A stretch of 8,398 bases of DNA. Source: JBFWWW01 sp050245975. Lineage in GTDB: Bacteria > Pseudomonadota > Alphaproteobacteria > Rhizobiales > Hyphomicrobiaceae. Below the pieces are notes generated by a model that saw only the letters and a list, made by a program, of their open reading frames with translations, was not told the origin of the DNA and did no database searches. A program made the translations under genes and the position numbers. The stretch spans positions 1 through 8,398 of the forward strand of contig JBFWWW010000176.1 of assembly GCA_050245975.1 (NCBI GenBank). Direction: 5' to 3'. Below, piece by piece: positions 8,155-8,398 of this stretch; positions within the stretch are counted from its first letter, which is position 1, and each line of letters starts with the position of its first letter.

Positions 8155-8238
8155 GGTCCTTGTGAACGCTCCGGAGACCAAGAGCTACGGCAAACGAGTA
8201 CGGCCGACCCATTGGCGCGTGAGCCAGTCGAGCGCGCA

Positions 8239-8398
8239 ATGAGGGACCTTCAAGCGGCCGAGCGGCCGGAAACCTCGAGCCAGCAGCCGACGCCTATCGT
8301 CGTCTGATCACCGCCGGACCGGAAAATGTCACGGCTTGGCGCGGTCTCGGTGCCCCGCGGCTCACGGCGCTCGCTGATGGCGATGCCAGGGACGTCCT
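8239..8398 (+). pseudogene. Start of a TPR-repeat protein, frame broken by an 8-base duplication; runs off the right edge
   Basis: From an ATG at 8239 the frame reads MRDLQAA and then loses sense, stopping at a TGA near 8305. One base-frame over, NLEPAADAYRRL, ITAGPENVTAWRGLG and TALADGDARDVL run to the window edge and resemble a tetratricopeptide repeat (alternating A/Y/L helix pattern, P-E-N-x-x-A-W-x-x-L). Deleting one copy of AGCGGCCG (8253-8268) joins them as MRDLQAAGNLEPAADAYRRL. A GTG at 8162 also opens a 26-codon frame ending in a TGA that overlaps this ATG (ATGA), so the true start may be further upstream. TPR proteins mediate protein contacts, and some carry a glycosyltransferase domain after the repeats. 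The rest lies outside the window. Confidence is moderate for the TPR and lower for the start. Confidence 0.5.
8253..8268 (+). repeat. Exact 8-base tandem duplication AGCGGCCG x2
   Basis: AGCGGCCG at 8253-8260 is repeated at 8261-8268. Eight bases is not a multiple of three, so the extra copy shifts the reading frame of the TPR-like gene. Removing one copy restores a continuous protein-like frame, which supports replication slippage as the cause. Confidence 0.75.

Noticed and set aside
6658..8181. Single long minus-strand frame (507 codons) covering the AllA-like region and the creatininase-family gene
   Set aside because: Only the last part, from about 7101 to 6658, has family homology. The upstream part is antisense to the creatininase-family gene, and the AllA-like start and ribosome site are in another frame.
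8162..8242. 26-codon GTG frame ending in an ATGA overlap
   Set aside because: It has a weak GAGG upstream and a neat overlap with the next ATG, but no recognisable protein. It may be a shifted N-terminus of the TPR gene, so it is mentioned there rather than called as a gene.

Overview
The window is strongly GC-rich, with GTG starts, ATGA/GTGA gene overlaps and third codon positions dominated by G and C. Gene content and protein style suggest an alphaproteobacterium (Rhizobiales/Rhodospirillales type). The left-edge pair resembles a cassette I know from Bradyrhizobium and relatives: a recombinase tail followed by a small helix-turn-helix protein. The genus assignment is inference; no rRNA or tRNA is present to confirm it.

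Layout. (1) 1-987 is a decayed mobile-element margin. It holds the C-terminal end of a probable serine recombinase, a one-base-overlapping small HTH protein broken by a frameshift, and about 470 bases with no confident gene, only a possible frameshifted antisense remnant. (2) 988-6529, minus strand, is a complete peptide/opine/nickel-type ABC importer, transcribed right to left: a family-5 periplasmic binding protein, permeases B and C, then ATPases D and F. B-C-D-F are joined by three successive 4-base stop/start overlaps. A GC-rich hairpin lies between the binding protein and permease B. (3) 6658-7211, minus strand, is a ureidoglycolate lyase (AllA)-family gene just upstream of the binding protein, disrupted by an apparent one-base frameshift. 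(4) 7369-8154, plus strand, is an intact creatininase-family amidohydrolase, divergent from the AllA-like gene across 157 bases that contain two palindromes. (5) 8155-8398 carries the start of a TPR protein whose frame is broken by an exact 8-base tandem duplication.

How the genes may work together. The binding protein and B-C-D-F form one importer. The flanking enzymes belong to families that act on cyclic amides or formamides (creatininase family) and on ureido compounds (AllA family). The simplest reading is a catabolic island that imports a small nitrogen-rich amide or ureide, or a peptide derivative, and opens or hydrolyses it for nitrogen. The substrate cannot be read from sequence. The AllA-like gene looks broken here, so the pathway may be decaying, or the frameshift may be a sequencing or assembly error.

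I see no CRISPR array, tRNA, rRNA or complete insertion sequence. No clearly new type of system is evident. The main points of interest are the enzyme/transporter pairing and the three frame breaks outside the transporter, all of which can be placed to within a few bases.
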